A stretch of 64,000 bases of DNA from Hymenobacter chitinivorans DSM 11115 (GCF_002797555.1 NZ_PGFA01000002.1:310001-374000); one strand, 5' to 3'; positions 1 through 16,839 are shown, counted from the first letter of the stretch. Made by a program: numbers and translations. The notes: generated from the letters alone by a model not told the origin.

Positions 1-2
1 CT

Positions 3-1553
3 ATCCGGCAGGAGTGGACCCAGCTGACGCCGCGGGAGCAGCTCGACAAAACCTATATTACTGAGGGTACCATTGCCCACGAGCTGTTCCACCAGTGGTT
101 CGGCGACTACGTAACGGCCGAAAGCTGGAGCAACCTGCCCCTGAACGAGGCTTTTGCCGATTATTCCGAATTGCTCTGGGCTGAGAATAAATACGGCGCC
201 GATGCCGCTGAACTGGTGCAGCAAGAGAAACTGACCCAGTACCTGAGCGAAGCCGAAAGTAAGCGGGAGCCCCTGATTCGCTACCATTATGCCGAGCGGG
301 AGGATATGTTCGACCGGCACTCCTACGACAAAGGTGGGCGGGTGCTGCACATGCTGCGCAAATACGTGGGCGACGAGGCTTTCTACGCCTCCCTCAACCG
401 GTATTTGACTACCAACAAGTTTTCGGCCTCCGAAATAGCCAAACTGCGCATTGCCTTCGAGGAAACGACCGGCGAAGACCTGATGTGGTTCTTCGACCAG
501 TGGTTTATGCAGCGTGGTCACCCCGAGTTGCGCATCACGCACTCCTATGCCAACGGTCAGGTGAGTATGCGGGTGCAGCAAATTCAGGACTCTACCTTCA
601 CGCCCATCTACCGTCTGCCCGTCACGGTCACCACCTGGATTAACAAGCAGGCCACTGATACGCGCATCGTCGTCACCAAAGCCGACCAGACCTTCCAATG
701 GGCGGCTCCCCAACGCCCCAACTTGGTCAAGTTCGATGCCGAAGGTCAGCTGCTGGCCAAAATCCAGGAGGAGCGCACCCAGGATGAACTCATGTTCCAG
801 TACTACAATGCCCGCAACTACCTGCAGAAGTACGAAGCCATTGACGGGCTGCGCAACAAAGTAGGGGACCTGGCCGTGAGCGGCCTGCTGCGCAATGCCC
901 TGAATGATAATTTCTGGGCCGTGCGCAATGCGGCCTTGGAAGCCCTGCGCAAATACAAAGGCCCCGAGGGCAACGCCGTGCGCAAGGATATTAAGCGCGT
1001 GGCGGCCAGCGACGTAAAAAGTCAAGTGCGAGCTACGGCCATTGCTACTCTCTCTACCTTCCCCAACGAGGACTTTGGGGATGTCTACAGCGTGGCGCTC
1101 AACGACAGTTCCTACCTCGTGGCCAGCGCTGCTATTACGGCTCTAACCAAAGCACCCACGGTCGGCACCCGGGACCGGATCAGCTCGATGCAGGAAACTA
1201 CCAGCACGGCGGTTCTGAACGCCCTGGCCAACTACTATTCGCTTAACGGCAACCTTGACCAATACCCCTGGTTCCTGCGCCGTCTCAACGACGTGCCCGA
1301 AGAAGACCTCTATAACTACCTGCAGAACTTCGGCACCCTGATGACCAAGATTCCGCCTATCGAGCGGGAGAAGGGCATCCAGAAGCTCGAAACCCTAGCC
1401 CGTACCCACCGCAACTATGCTGTGAAACTAGGCGCCTACCGTGCTCTGAACACGCTCGTGGCTAGTACCCCCAGCCTGAAGCCCGTGCTACAGGACATCA
1501 AAGCCAAGGAGAAAGACAGCCAGTTAAAGGCTTTCTACAGCCTGCTGCAATAA
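3..1553 (+). CDS. M1 family metallopeptidase, C-terminal part (5' end outside window)
   Basis: The frame is open from the first in-frame codon at base 3, so the start lies upstream of the window. The zinc site of M1 aminopeptidases is visible: HELFH at 78-92, followed after the usual interval by the third ligand Glu in NEAFADYSE (Glu codon 147-149). A catalytic-domain remainder follows, then an alpha-helical, HEAT-like C-terminal region (roughly the last 250 residues) typical of the family. Such enzymes remove N-terminal residues from peptides and in Bacteroidetes are usually exported; the signal peptide cannot be checked here. NEAFA replaces the commoner NEGFA. The family call is secure, the substrate unknown. 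Confidence 0.93.
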   Translation: MRQEWTQLTPREQLDKTYITEGTIAHELFHQWFGDYVTAESWSNLPLNEAFADYSELLWAENKYGADAAELVQQEKLTQYLSEAESKREPLIRYHYAEREDMFDRHSYDKGGRVLHMLRKYVGDEAFYASLNRYLTTNKFSASEIAKLRIAFEETTGEDLMWFFDQWFMQRGHPELRITHSYANGQVSMRVQQIQDSTFTPIYRLPVTVTTWINKQATDTRIVVTKADQTFQWAAPQRPNLVKFDAEGQLLAKIQEERTQDELMFQYYNARNYLQKYEAIDGLRNKVGDLAVSGLLRNALNDNFWAVRNAALEALRKYKGPEGNAVRKDIKRVAASDVKSQVRATAIATLSTFPNEDFGDVYSVALNDSSYLVASAAITALTKAPTVGTRDRISSMQETTSTAVLNALANYYSLNGNLDQYPWFLRRLNDVPEEDLYNYLQNFGTLMTKIPPIEREKGIQKLETLARTHRNYAVKLGAYRALNTLVASTPSLKPVLQDIKAKEKDSQLKAFYSLLQ

Positions 1554-1692
1554 ATTTTAATAAAAATTATTGCAGCTCTTCACCCGGTTTGTTCGGGGTG
1601 TTAGTCCTCTGGAATCAGCGTCTTAGCTCCGGAATCAACGAAAATTCAGGTCTGCCGTCAGAAAAATATTGCAACGATTTTTGCCGACAGAC

Positions 1693-1722
1693 TTGACTTG
1701 CATCAGAAAGTGCCTAATTTTG
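1693..1722 (+). promoter_or_regulatory. Bacteroidetes-type promoter for the tRNA-tuf unit
   Basis: A TTG (1693-1695) lies 19 nt upstream of TAATTTTG (1715-1722), matching the Bacteroidetes -33/-7 consensus. It lies about 80 nt before tRNA-Tyr in an AT-rich stretch, so it probably drives the three tRNAs and tuf. Confidence 0.7.
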
Positions 1723-1804
1723 CAACTCCTTTAGCAACCACCCCACTTCAAGGGCAGGTTTTAAAGGGAAAATAATCAGTGCAAACGGTGCTGAAAAACT
1801 AACT

Positions 1805-1884
1805 GGGGGTATCGCATAGCGGCAATTGCGGGTGACTGTAACTCACCTCCTTCGGGTTCATAGGTTCGAGTCCTGTTACCCCCA
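1805..1884 (+). tRNA. tRNA-Tyr (anticodon GTA)
   Basis: The acceptor stem GGGGGTA (1805-1811) pairs with TACCCCC (1877-1883), with discriminator A. The anticodon stem GGTGA/TCACC encloses the loop CTGTAAC, anticodon GTA. A long variable arm, expected of bacterial tRNA-Tyr, precedes the T arm with TTCGAGT. CCA is not encoded. It is the first of a Tyr-Gly-Thr cluster ahead of tuf. Confidence 0.95.
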
Positions 1885-1956
1885 CAGTAAGTGAAATGTT
1901 GAAATAGAGATTCGGTGAACTTAAATCGTCGAATCTCTATTTTAAAGCTCACAAAC

Positions 1957-2029
1957 GCGGGAGTAGCTCAGTTGGTAGAGCGGCAGCCTTCCAAGCTGCA
2001 GGTCGCGGGTTCGAACCTCGTCTCCCGCT
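1957..2029 (+). tRNA. tRNA-Gly (anticodon TCC)
   Basis: The acceptor GCGGGAG (1957-1963) pairs with CTCCCGC (2022-2028), with discriminator T. The anticodon loop CTTCCAA gives anticodon TCC, and the T loop TTCGAAC is standard. CCA is not encoded. Confidence 0.96.
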
Positions 2030-2057
2030 CTAAGCAAGTCCCGAGTACAACACATAA

Positions 2058-2129
<72 letters not shown>

Positions 2130-2166
2130 CACATTACATTACAAATACCGACGGAGCAGCGCGACT

Positions 2167-2190
2167 GCACTGTTTGGATCTGTCAAACAG
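2167..2190 (+). other. Hairpin in the tuf leader
   Basis: CTGTTTG (2170-2176) and CAAACAG (2184-2190) form a 7-bp stem in the 168-nt spacer between tRNA-Thr and tuf. There is no T-tract, so it looks like a processing or leader structure, not a terminator. Confidence 0.4.
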
Positions 2191-2297
2191 GTAAAGCGAC
2201 GTGCAGGCCCTAGGTGGAGCTGCGTTTCGCTTTCTTGTAGTATAGCTCAGTCGCGTTTTACTCTCATCCCCACAAATCTCCTCTTAATCTCTTTACA

Positions 2298-3485
2298 ATG
2301 GCCAAAGAAAATTTTGATCGTTCCAAGCCGCACGTGAACATCGGTACGATCGGGCACGTCGACCACGGCAAAACCACCCTGACTGCTGCTATCACCACGG
2401 TACTGGCGAACAAAGGTTTGGCTGCTAAGCGTGACTTCTCTTCGATTGACAATGCTCCCGAAGAAAAAGAGCGTGGTATCACCATCAACACCGCTCACGT
2501 AGAGTACGCTACCGAAAACCGTCACTACGCTCACGTTGACTGCCCCGGTCACGCTGACTATGTGAAGAACATGGTAACGGGTGCTGCCCAGATGGACGGC
2601 GCTATCCTCGTAGTAGCTGCTACCGACGGTCCGATGCCCCAGACGCGTGAGCACATCCTGCTGGCTCGCCAGGTAGGTGTACCTCAGCTGGTTGTGTTCA
2701 TGAACAAAGTGGACATGGTGGATGACCCCGAGCTGCTCGAGCTCGTGGAAATGGAAATCCGCGAACTGCTCTCGTTCTACGACTTTGACGGCGACAACAT
2801 TCCCGTTATCCAGGGTTCGGCTCTGGGTGGCCTGAATGGCGATGCCAACTGGGTTCCCAAGATCGAAGAGCTGATGGATGCTGTTGACTCGTTCATTCCG
2901 ATTCCTGCTCGTCTGACCGACCTGCCCTTCCTGATGCCCGTAGAGGACGTATTCTCTATCACGGGTCGTGGTACGGTAGCTACCGGCCGTATCGAGCGTG
3001 GTATCATCAACTCGGGTGAGCAGGTTGACATCCTCGGCATGGGTGCTGAAGGTCTGAAGTCGACCGTAACCGGTGTTGAGATGTTCCGCAAGATCCTCGA
3101 CCGTGGCGAAGCTGGTGACAACGTAGGTTTGCTGCTCCGTGGTATTGAAAAAGAAGCCATCCGTCGTGGTATGGTTATCTGCAAGCCCGGCTCGGTAACT
3201 CCTCACCAGAAGTTCAAAGCTGAGGTGTACGTGCTGTCGAAAGAAGAAGGTGGCCGTCACACGCCCTTCTTCAACAACTACCGTCCCCAGTTCTACCTGC
3301 GTACCACGGACGTTACCGGCATCATCACCCTCCCAGAAGGTGTTGAAATGGTAATGCCCGGTGACAACATCACCATCCAAGTTGAGCTGATCAACAAGGT
3401 GGCAATGGAGAAAGGTCTGCGTTTCGCTATCCGCGAAGGTGGCCGTACGGTAGGTGCCGGTCAGGTAACTGAAATCCTCGACTAG
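2298..3485 (+). CDS. tuf: Elongation factor Tu
   Basis: This 395-residue GTPase delivers aminoacyl-tRNA to the ribosome. The G1 motif GHVDHGKTT is at about residues 19-27, DCPGH (G3) at about 81-85 and NKVD (G4) at about 136-139, followed by the two beta-barrel domains to the C-terminal VTEILD. The length is normal. The order tRNA-Thr, tuf, tRNA-Trp, secE, nusG is the classical bacterial arrangement. The start ATG follows an AT-rich, Shine-Dalgarno-free leader, as is usual in Bacteroidetes. Confidence 0.99.
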   Translation: MAKENFDRSKPHVNIGTIGHVDHGKTTLTAAITTVLANKGLAAKRDFSSIDNAPEEKERGITINTAHVEYATENRHYAHVDCPGHADYVKNMVTGAAQMDGAILVVAATDGPMPQTREHILLARQVGVPQLVVFMNKVDMVDDPELLELVEMEIRELLSFYDFDGDNIPVIQGSALGGLNGDANWVPKIEELMDAVDSFIPIPARLTDLPFLMPVEDVFSITGRGTVATGRIERGIINSGEQVDILGMGAEGLKSTVTGVEMFRKILDRGEAGDNVGLLLRGIEKEAIRRGMVICKPGSVTPHQKFKAEVYVLSKEEGGRHTPFFNNYRPQFYLRTTDVTGIITLPEGVEMVMPGDNITIQVELINKVAMEKGLRFAIREGGRTVGAGQVTEILD

Positions 3486-3515
3486 TTTCTGCTGGATATC
3501 CAGTAAATCAATACA

Positions 3516-3553
3516 ATCCGCCTCTGATTTTTTCAGGGGCGGATTTGTTTTGT
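3516..3553 (+). terminator. Rho-independent terminator after tuf
   Basis: ATCCGCCTCTGA (3516-3527) pairs with TCAGGGGCGGAT (3533-3544), a 12-bp stem with one G-T pair. It is followed by a T-rich tail ending at 3551. The tail overlaps the -33 element of the next promoter. Confidence 0.8.
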
Positions 3554-3574
3554 ATAAAGAGTTCAGTACATTTG
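3544..3574 (+). promoter_or_regulatory. Promoter for tRNA-Trp, secE, nusG and downstream genes
   Basis: TTTG (3544-3547), then 19 nt, then TACATTTG (3567-3574) is a near-perfect match to the Bacteroidetes -33/-7 consensus. It begins inside the tuf terminator and lies about 38 nt before tRNA-Trp. Confidence 0.8.
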
Positions 3575-3612
3575 CAGTCCCAATCCGGCTTTAAAGGAAA
3601 AGGGACGCATCC

Positions 3613-3683
3613 ACGGGCGTAGTTCAAGGGTAGAATAGAGGTCTCCAAAACCTTTGATGGGAGTTCGAATCTCTCCGCCCGTG
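3613..3683 (+). tRNA. tRNA-Trp (anticodon CCA)
   Basis: The acceptor ACGGGCG (3613-3619) pairs with CGCCCGT (3676-3682), with discriminator G, the usual tRNA-Trp base. The anticodon loop CTCCAAA gives anticodon CCA and the T loop is TTCGAAT. It lies between tuf and secE, a conserved position. Confidence 0.95.
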
Positions 3684-3735
3684 CAAGATTGGTTACGGAG
3701 AAGTAACCGCAGTAGTTAAAGCCAAAACCGGCACC

Positions 3736-3930
3736 ATGAGCAAGCTGACGAAATATTTCCGCGATACCACGGAGGAGATGCGTTACAAGGTAACGTGGTC
3801 TTCTTTTGAGGAACTGCAGAAGAGTGCCGGTCTGGTGCTCATCGGTTCGCTCGTGTTTGCCGCAGTAGTAGGCATTATGGACGTAGTGTTCAATAAGAGC
3901 CTCGAAGCGTTTTACAACTCATTCCGTTAA
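3736..3930 (+). CDS. secE: Preprotein translocase subunit SecE
   Basis: This 64-residue protein has one predicted transmembrane helix (around residues 32-52) preceded by the conserved amphipathic region (YKVTWSSFEEL). It is the short, single-span SecE form common outside the Gammaproteobacteria and clamps SecY in the SecYEG channel. It lies 15 nt upstream of nusG, the standard order. Confidence 0.96.
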   Translation: MSKLTKYFRDTTEEMRYKVTWSSFEELQKSAGLVLIGSLVFAAVVGIMDVVFNKSLEAFYNSFR

Positions 3931-3945
3931 TCGAATTTAGTAGAG

Positions 3946-4506
3946 ATGGGAGAGTTGAAGTGGTACGTAGTTCGTTCGGTTAGCGGACAGGAGAAAAAAG
4001 CCAAGCAGTACTTGGAAACCGAGATTGGTCGTCATGGCCTGTCTGACTTGGTGCCCCAGGTATTGATTCCGGCCGAGAAGGTTTACGAAATGCGCAACGG
4101 CAAGAAGCGCGTTCGGGAGCGGAACTTCTTTCCTGGCTACATCCTAATCCACGCCGACCTGACCCACGGCGAAGTTGACCACATTATTACCAGCACCCCT
4201 GGGGTAATTGGTTTCCTGAGCGACAAAGAAGGTAAAAGCACGAACACAAAGCCAATTCCGTTGCGCCTGTCCGAAGTAAACCGGATTCTGGGCATTGTGG
4301 ACGAAGCTGAAGAAGAAACGGCCAGCCTCGAAACTCCATTTGTGGTAGGCGAGCTGGTGAAGGTAGTCGATGGAGCTTTCAGTGGCTTCTCCGGCAACGT
4401 TTCGGAAGTGTTCGAAGAGCGCAAGAAGCTCAATGTAATTGTGAAAATATTCGGCCGTAGCACGCCCATGGAGCTGAGCTACACCCAGGTCGAGAAAGAA
4501 TCATAA
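3946..4506 (+). CDS. nusG: Transcription termination/antitermination protein NusG
   Basis: This 186-residue protein starts with the NGN domain (WYVVRSVSGQE, about residues 6-16; FFPGYILI, about 61-68). It ends with a KOW domain (around residues 130-165, VVDGAFSGFSGNV). NusG binds RNA polymerase and links it to Rho or the leading ribosome. It forms a unit with secE; the next gene, rplK, is separated by a structured 188-nt spacer. Confidence 0.97.
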   Translation: MGELKWYVVRSVSGQEKKAKQYLETEIGRHGLSDLVPQVLIPAEKVYEMRNGKKRVRERNFFPGYILIHADLTHGEVDHIITSTPGVIGFLSDKEGKSTNTKPIPLRLSEVNRILGIVDEAEEETASLETPFVVGELVKVVDGAFSGFSGNVSEVFEERKKLNVIVKIFGRSTPMELSYTQVEKES

Positions 4507-4523
4507 GTCAGCTAGTACAAGAC

Positions 4524-4678
4524 GAGAGCGTAGAAGTGGGAGAGACCTCCTGATTCTACGCTCTCTGATCTAACTTCTGCAAAGAACGTCGTCGGTTATT
4601 CGCTCTGAGCCGGCGGGGCTTCCACTAGAGCACACATAAAATAAAACGGAGGGCTGCTTGTGTTACGACATACAGCCC
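4524..4678 (+). other. Structured leader between nusG and rplK
   Basis: Two stems lie in this spacer. AGAGCGTAGAA (4525-4535) pairs with TTCTACGCTCT (4554-4564) around an inner GGAG/CTCC stem. GGGCTG (4651-4656) pairs with CAGCCC (4673-4678) 16 nt before the rplK start. Neither has a strong T-tract. In E. coli, L1 represses its own operon by binding the rplK leader; a similar role is inference. Confidence 0.5.
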
Positions 4679-4694
4679 GAAGCCTTTCAAACCA

Positions 4695-5138
4695 ATGGCC
4701 AAAGAAATTAGAGGTTATCTGAAGCTTCAGATAAAGGGAGGCGCTGCGAACCCCTCGCCGCCGGTTGGACCTGCACTTGGTAGCAAAGGCCTTAACATCA
4801 TGGAATTCTGCAAGCAGTTCAACGCTCGCACCCAGGATAAGGCCGGCCAAGTATGTCCCGTATTGATCACCATGTACACCGACAAGTCGTTTGACTTTGT
4901 GGTGAAGACCCCTCCGGCACCAGTAATGCTGCTGGAAGCTGCCAAGCTCCAGGGTGGTTCGAAAGAGCCAAACCGGAACAAGGTAGGTTCGGTTACGTGG
5001 GACCAAATCCGCACGATTGCCGAAGTGAAAATGCCCGACTTGAACGCCTTCCAGGTGGAGTCGGCCATGAAGCAGGTGGCAGGTACGGCCCGCAGCATGG
5101 GTATTACCATCAAGGGCGATTCTCCCTTTGCTGAATAA
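4695..5138 (+). CDS. rplK: 50S ribosomal protein L11
   Basis: This 147-residue protein opens with the L11 signature [21 protein letters not shown] and includes the rRNA-binding C-terminal domain ending DSPFAE. It forms the GTPase-associated region with L10 and L7/L12. It lies 21 nt before rplA, the usual rplKA pair. The N-terminal Pro-rich hinge is intact. Confidence 0.98.
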   Translation: MAKEIRGYLKLQIKGGAANPSPPVGPALGSKGLNIMEFCKQFNARTQDKAGQVCPVLITMYTDKSFDFVVKTPPAPVMLLEAAKLQGGSKEPNRNKVGSVTWDQIRTIAEVKMPDLNAFQVESAMKQVAGTARSMGITIKGDSPFAE

Positions 5139-5159
5139 CTTTAAAGGAGAAGAAAACTG

Positions 5160-5855
5160 ATGGCACAAGTTAGCAAAAAGCGCAAGGAAGCCCTTGCCAA
5201 ACACGACCTGACGCAGGTACGCAACCTTGTTGAGGCAGCCAAAGTGGTGAAGGACATTACCTACACCAAGTTTGACGCTTCCGTTGACATCGACGTACGT
5301 CTGGGCGTTGACCCCCGTAAAGCCGACCAAATGGTTCGTGGCGTTGCTACGCTGCCCCACGGTACCGGCAAAACCGTACGCGTTCTGGCTCTGGTTACTC
5401 CCGACAAGGAGGCCGAAGCTACCGCTGCCGGCGCTGATTTCGTAGGCTTGGACGACTACATCTCGAAAATCGAGAAAGGCTGGACCGACATCGACGTGAT
5501 TATCACGATGCCGTCGGTAATGGCTAAAGTAGGTCGCCTGGGCCGCGTACTTGGCCCCCGTGGTCTGATGCCAAACCCCAAGTCGGGTACGGTAACGACC
5601 GACGTAGCCAAGGCAGTACAGGAAGTGAAGGCTGGTAAAATCGACTTCAAAGTTGACAAAACCGGTATCATTCACACCAGCGTTGGCAAAGTGTCTTTTG
5701 ATGACCAGAAGCTGGCTGAAAACGCCATCGAAGTAATCCAGACGCTGATCCGTCTGAAGCCTTCGTCGGCCAAAGGCACCTACATCAAGAGCATCACGCT
5801 GAGCAGCACGATGAGCCCCGCCGTTCCGGTTGACACTTCGGTTACTTCCGCTTAA
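5160..5855 (+). CDS. rplA: 50S ribosomal protein L1
   Basis: This 231-residue protein has the typical two-domain L1 sequence ([20 protein letters not shown] at about residues 124-143). L1 forms the mobile stalk near the E site and is the usual autogenous repressor of the rplKA mRNA. Only 17 nt separate it from rplJ, so the L11-L1-L10-L7/L12 genes look cotranscribed. Confidence 0.98.
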   Translation: MAQVSKKRKEALAKHDLTQVRNLVEAAKVVKDITYTKFDASVDIDVRLGVDPRKADQMVRGVATLPHGTGKTVRVLALVTPDKEAEATAAGADFVGLDDYISKIEKGWTDIDVIITMPSVMAKVGRLGRVLGPRGLMPNPKSGTVTTDVAKAVQEVKAGKIDFKVDKTGIIHTSVGKVSFDDQKLAENAIEVIQTLIRLKPSSAKGTYIKSITLSSTMSPAVPVDTSVTSA

Positions 5856-5872
5856 TTCACAATCAAGACGAT

Positions 5873-6427
5873 ATGACCCGGGAAGAAAAACAAGCCCTCG
5901 TCGACGAGTTGAGCGAAAAGTTTCAATCGCACAACGCGTTCTACATTACCGATGCTTCGGGAATGTCGGTGGCGAAAATCAACGAATTCCGCCGGTTGTG
6001 CTTCAACCGTGGCCTGGAGTTCAAAGTGTACAAAAACACGCTGATCCGCAAGGCGCTCGACACGCTGGATACGGACACGGCTGAGCTGGACGCAGCGCTG
6101 AAAAGCCAGTCGGGTGTACTGTTCTCGAAAGAGGCCGGCAACGCTCCCGGCAAACTGCTGAAGGACTTCTATAAGGCTCAGAACTACGGCAAAAACGCTG
6201 TTCCGAAGCCCGCTCTGAAGGGTGCTTACATCGACGCCAGCATCTACCTGGGTGCTGAGCAGCTCGAAACCCTGAGCACGCTGAAAGGCAAAAATGAGCT
6301 TATCGGTGAAGTTATCGGTCTGCTCCAGTCGCCCGCCAAGAACGTTATCAGCGCTCTGTCGAGCGGTGGCAACAAGCTGGCTGGCATCCTCAAGACGCTT
6401 TCCGAAAAAGAAGAGGCGGCTGCTTAA
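5873..6427 (+). CDS. rplJ: 50S ribosomal protein L10
   Basis: This 184-residue stalk-base protein starts MTREEKQALVDELSEKF. It keeps the rRNA-binding N-terminal domain and the C-terminal helix (LAGILKTLSEKEEAAA) to which L7/L12 dimers attach. It is slightly longer than E. coli L10. Gene order with rplL is standard. Confidence 0.97.
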   Translation: MTREEKQALVDELSEKFQSHNAFYITDASGMSVAKINEFRRLCFNRGLEFKVYKNTLIRKALDTLDTDTAELDAALKSQSGVLFSKEAGNAPGKLLKDFYKAQNYGKNAVPKPALKGAYIDASIYLGAEQLETLSTLKGKNELIGEVIGLLQSPAKNVISALSSGGNKLAGILKTLSEKEEAAA

Positions 6428-6493
6428 TTGCCCCTACCTTTTTCTCCCTAAATCAAATTCAACAACCCCCTCTTTTTTTAACAATCTACAGAA

Positions 6494-6871
6494 ATGGCAG
6501 ATTTGAAAGCATTCGCTGAGCAGCTCGTTAACCTGACGGTGAAAGAAGTAAACGAACTGGCTACGATCCTGAAGGACGAGTATGGCATTGAGCCTGCTGC
6601 TGCTGCTCCCGTAATGGTAGCTGGTGGTGGCGCTGCTGCTGCTGAAGCTCCCGAGGAGAAGACGGCCTTCGACGTAATCCTGAAATCGGCTGGCGCAAGC
6701 AAGCTGGCAGTAGTTAAGCTGGTAAAAGACCTGACCGGTCTGGGCCTGAAAGAAGCCAAAGAACTGGTTGACGGTGCTCCCAAGCCCCTGAAAGAAGGTG
6801 TTGCTAAAGACGAGGCTGAAGGCCTGAAGAAGCAACTGGAAGAAGCCGGCGCTGAAGTAGAAGTTAAGTAA
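6494..6871 (+). CDS. rplL: 50S ribosomal protein L7/L12
   Basis: This 125-residue protein has an N-terminal dimerisation domain, an Ala/Gly-rich hinge (around residues 36-53) and the C-terminal factor-binding domain ([20 protein letters not shown]). It is present in several copies per ribosome, so its expression usually exceeds that of rpoBC. Two terminator-like hairpins downstream fit this. Confidence 0.98.
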   Translation: MADLKAFAEQLVNLTVKEVNELATILKDEYGIEPAAAAPVMVAGGGAAAAEAPEEKTAFDVILKSAGASKLAVVKLVKDLTGLGLKEAKELVDGAPKPLKEGVAKDEAEGLKKQLEEAGAEVEVK

Positions 6872-6906
6872 GCTGCCCCGCGCTTTTTCTCATACAAATA
6901 AGGATA

Positions 6907-6934
6907 GGCCTGGCAACTAAGCCAGGTCTTTTCC
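6907..6934 (+). terminator. Terminator-like hairpin after rplL
   Basis: GGCCTGGC (6907-6914) pairs with GCCAGGTC (6921-6928) around a 6-nt loop and is followed by TTTT. It is the first of two hairpins before rpoB, probably a partial terminator (attenuator). Confidence 0.65.
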
Positions 6935-6973
6935 TGTTTGTAGGCTACGATCTTTACCAGATTGCCCCCAGAC

Positions 6974-6992
6974 GCCGCATTGCGGCTTTTTG
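6974..6992 (+). terminator. Second terminator-like hairpin before rpoB
   Basis: GCCGC (6974-6978) pairs with GCGGC (6982-6986) around a 3-nt loop, followed by TTTTTG. It is a compact intrinsic terminator, also within the rplL-rpoB spacer. Confidence 0.6.
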
Positions 6993-7075
6993 TGCCTACG
7001 GGTAACGGACGAGGGCGCGGCAGGGTTTGCCGATAGTTTAGTACGCTTCAGTGTCCATTTTTAACCTTCAACGCA

Positions 7076-10966
<3,891 letters not shown>

Positions 10967-11321
10967 TAAAGTCAGTTGAAATTAGGAGTTGTTGGTGCCC
11001 CGGTACCGGCAACTCCTATTTCGGGCTTTATACAATAGAGTTTACCGCGGTTCGGGCAGCCGAGAATAGCTGCCGCCGGCGTCGTTCCGAGATATGGTCA
11101 GAACGGCATTTAAAGCCAGCAGCAGCTAGCCGCACCAAGCTCAGGTTTGCCAAAACCTGCGCTCTTACCCATCAGACCTGACGAAACCTACTGCCCGACG
11201 TACCTATCCGATCGGCAGAGCACTTTTATCAGAGTCGAACTGTTTTGGTTTTTCGGACTCCTCTTAAGAAGAGCCGATCATTCAAGGCAGCCACAAAGCC
11301 AACAGCTAACAGCTCTACTAC
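10967..11321 (+). other. Structured 355-nt spacer between rpoB and rpoC
   Basis: No convincing gene is present. Visible structures: AGGAGTTG (10984-10991)/CAACTCCT (11010-11017) enclosing a CCGG-containing stem, without a strong T-tract; GGCAGC (11055-11060)/GCTGCC (11069-11074); and CAGGTTT (11142-11148)/AAACCTG (11153-11159). In most bacteria rpoB and rpoC are separated by only tens of bases. The first hairpin could be a weak terminator or processing site. Confidence 0.5.
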
Positions 11322-15668
<4,347 letters not shown>

Positions 15669-15685
15669 GCTGAAGTGAATACTGG

Positions 15686-15724
15686 AAAAGCCGACTGGAG
15701 AAATCCGGTCGGCTTTTTCTTTTT
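15686..15724 (+). terminator. Rho-independent terminator after rpoC
   Basis: AAAAGCCGACTGGA (15686-15699) and TCCGGTCGGCTTTT (15704-15717) form a 14-bp stem with a GAAA tetraloop and a T-rich tail. Confidence 0.92.
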
Positions 15725-15766
15725 AGTAGCTTTAGCAGCAACTCTTCCTCATCTTACTTATTACGT

Positions 15767-16180
15767 ATGGCAGCCGATGTCCCGGTTCCTTTAGTTGACA
15801 TTACTACTTCCAGGTTTCAGGTCGGGCAAGTCTGGGAGTACCACACGAGGCCAACTGAAACGGGTTCCGTGTTAACAGTAGTCAAGGTGGAGTTGCAGCA
15901 TGGTACCGAAGTTGCCGTGCACATACACGTAGATGGGTTGAAGCTAAAAACACCCAACCCGGATGGAAAGCCCGGCACCACGGCGTCCCATCTGCCCTTT
16001 TCCGAGGAAGCTCTAACTGCCAGTGTAACTCATGTAGTACGCCATGCCGCCACGCTTCCTGATTTTGAAGAAGGTTATGAACTCTGGCGGGAAGCCTTTC
16101 TGGCAGGACAAGCCGGGGTATTTAGCGTAACAGTGGCTGAAGTAATGGACTTCATTGAGTCTACTTTCAGCAATCAGTAA
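15767..16180 (+). CDS. Uncharacterised 137-residue protein
   Basis: I do not recognise the family. The protein is soluble, with no signal peptide or membrane segment. It has a beta-rich first half (FQVGQVWEYHTRPTETGSVL, then VAVHIHVDGL) and an acidic helical end. It follows the rpoC terminator; a possible weak -7 element (TAGCTTTA, 15727-15734) lies 33 nt before the ATG. It ends 12 nt before the DUF3467 gene, so the two are probably cotranscribed. Codon use matches the flanks, and the frame is convincing as coding. Confidence 0.75.
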   Translation: MAADVPVPLVDITTSRFQVGQVWEYHTRPTETGSVLTVVKVELQHGTEVAVHIHVDGLKLKTPNPDGKPGTTASHLPFSEEALTASVTHVVRHAATLPDFEEGYELWREAFLAGQAGVFSVTVAEVMDFIESTFSNQ

Positions 16181-16192
16181 AATAATGACCTC

Positions 16193-16525
16193 ATGAACGA
16201 ACCCCAGGAAATTCCCGGACCTCAGGACCCCAACGCCATCAACATCGAACTCTCGGAGGCCATTGCCGAAGGCGAGTATGCTAACCTAGCCATGATAGCG
16301 CACAGCAGCAGCGAGTTTGTCATCGACTTCATTCGCCTCATGCCCGGCGTGCCCAAAGCCAAGGTCAAAGCCCGCATCATCGTCACGCCCGAGCATGCCA
16401 AGCGGCTGCTGTCGGCCTTGGCCGACAACGTAGAGCGTTTTGAACAGACGTTCGGTCCAATCAAGCAGCAAAATGATATGCCCAGCTACCCGCTGGGATT
16501 TGGCGGCACGGTGGGAGAGGCCTAG
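16193..16525 (+). CDS. DUF3467 domain protein
   Basis: This 110-residue protein resembles the DUF3467 family: INIELSEAIAEGEYANLAMIAHSSSEFVIDF, then IRLMPGVPKAKVKARIIVTPEHAKRLL, with a Pro/Gly-rich end. DUF3467 proteins are small, cytoplasmic and of unknown function, and I recall them near rpoC in Bacteroidetes. A link to transcription is only suggested by that position. Two hairpins follow, the second with a good T-tract. Confidence 0.85.
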   Translation: MNEPQEIPGPQDPNAINIELSEAIAEGEYANLAMIAHSSSEFVIDFIRLMPGVPKAKVKARIIVTPEHAKRLLSALADNVERFEQTFGPIKQQNDMPSYPLGFGGTVGEA

Positions 16526-16547
16526 ACCTCGGAATAATACAGCGTAT

Positions 16548-16582
16548 GAAGCGGCTTTTATCGGGAAGATAGAAGCCGCTTC
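16548..16582 (+). terminator. Hairpin after the DUF3467 gene
   Basis: GAAGCGGCTT (16548-16557) pairs with AAGCCGCTTC (16573-16582). The tail (TTCG) is weak, so termination here is less certain than at the next hairpin. Confidence 0.6.
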
Positions 16583-16688
16583 TTCGTTGAATACAAAAAC
16601 GGGCTAAAAGGAGAGCTACGTTAGGCAGACGACACTATGGAGCAGGCCTAGACTAAAAGACGTAGCCTCAACGAACGTATTTACCCTG

Positions 16689-16724
16689 AAAAAGCCTTAT
16701 GGACTCGTCCGTAAGGCTTTTTTT
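16689..16724 (+). terminator. Rho-independent terminator before the rpsL unit
   Basis: AAAAAGCCTTATGGA (16689-16703) and TCCGTAAGGCTTTTT (16708-16722) form a 15-bp stem with a CTCG loop and a run of seven T. The rest of the 363-nt gap (16526-16888) holds only the preceding hairpin and the rpsL promoter. Confidence 0.93.
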
Positions 16725-16807
16725 GTGCGGGCAGCTGGTTGGAATAGATGGTTTGAAGCGCATAAGAAGCTCTTCTATGGTTTCCTAAGACAAACTATTT
16801 CAACCTG

Positions 16808-16839
16808 TTTGCTATTTCCGAGTAGCTTTTATACCTTTG
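16808..16839 (+). promoter_or_regulatory. Promoter for the rpsL-rpsG-fusA-rpsJ unit
   Basis: TTTG (16808-16811), then 20 nt, then TACCTTTG (16832-16839) matches the Bacteroidetes consensus. The start codon of rpsL lies 49 nt beyond the -7 element. Confidence 0.8.
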
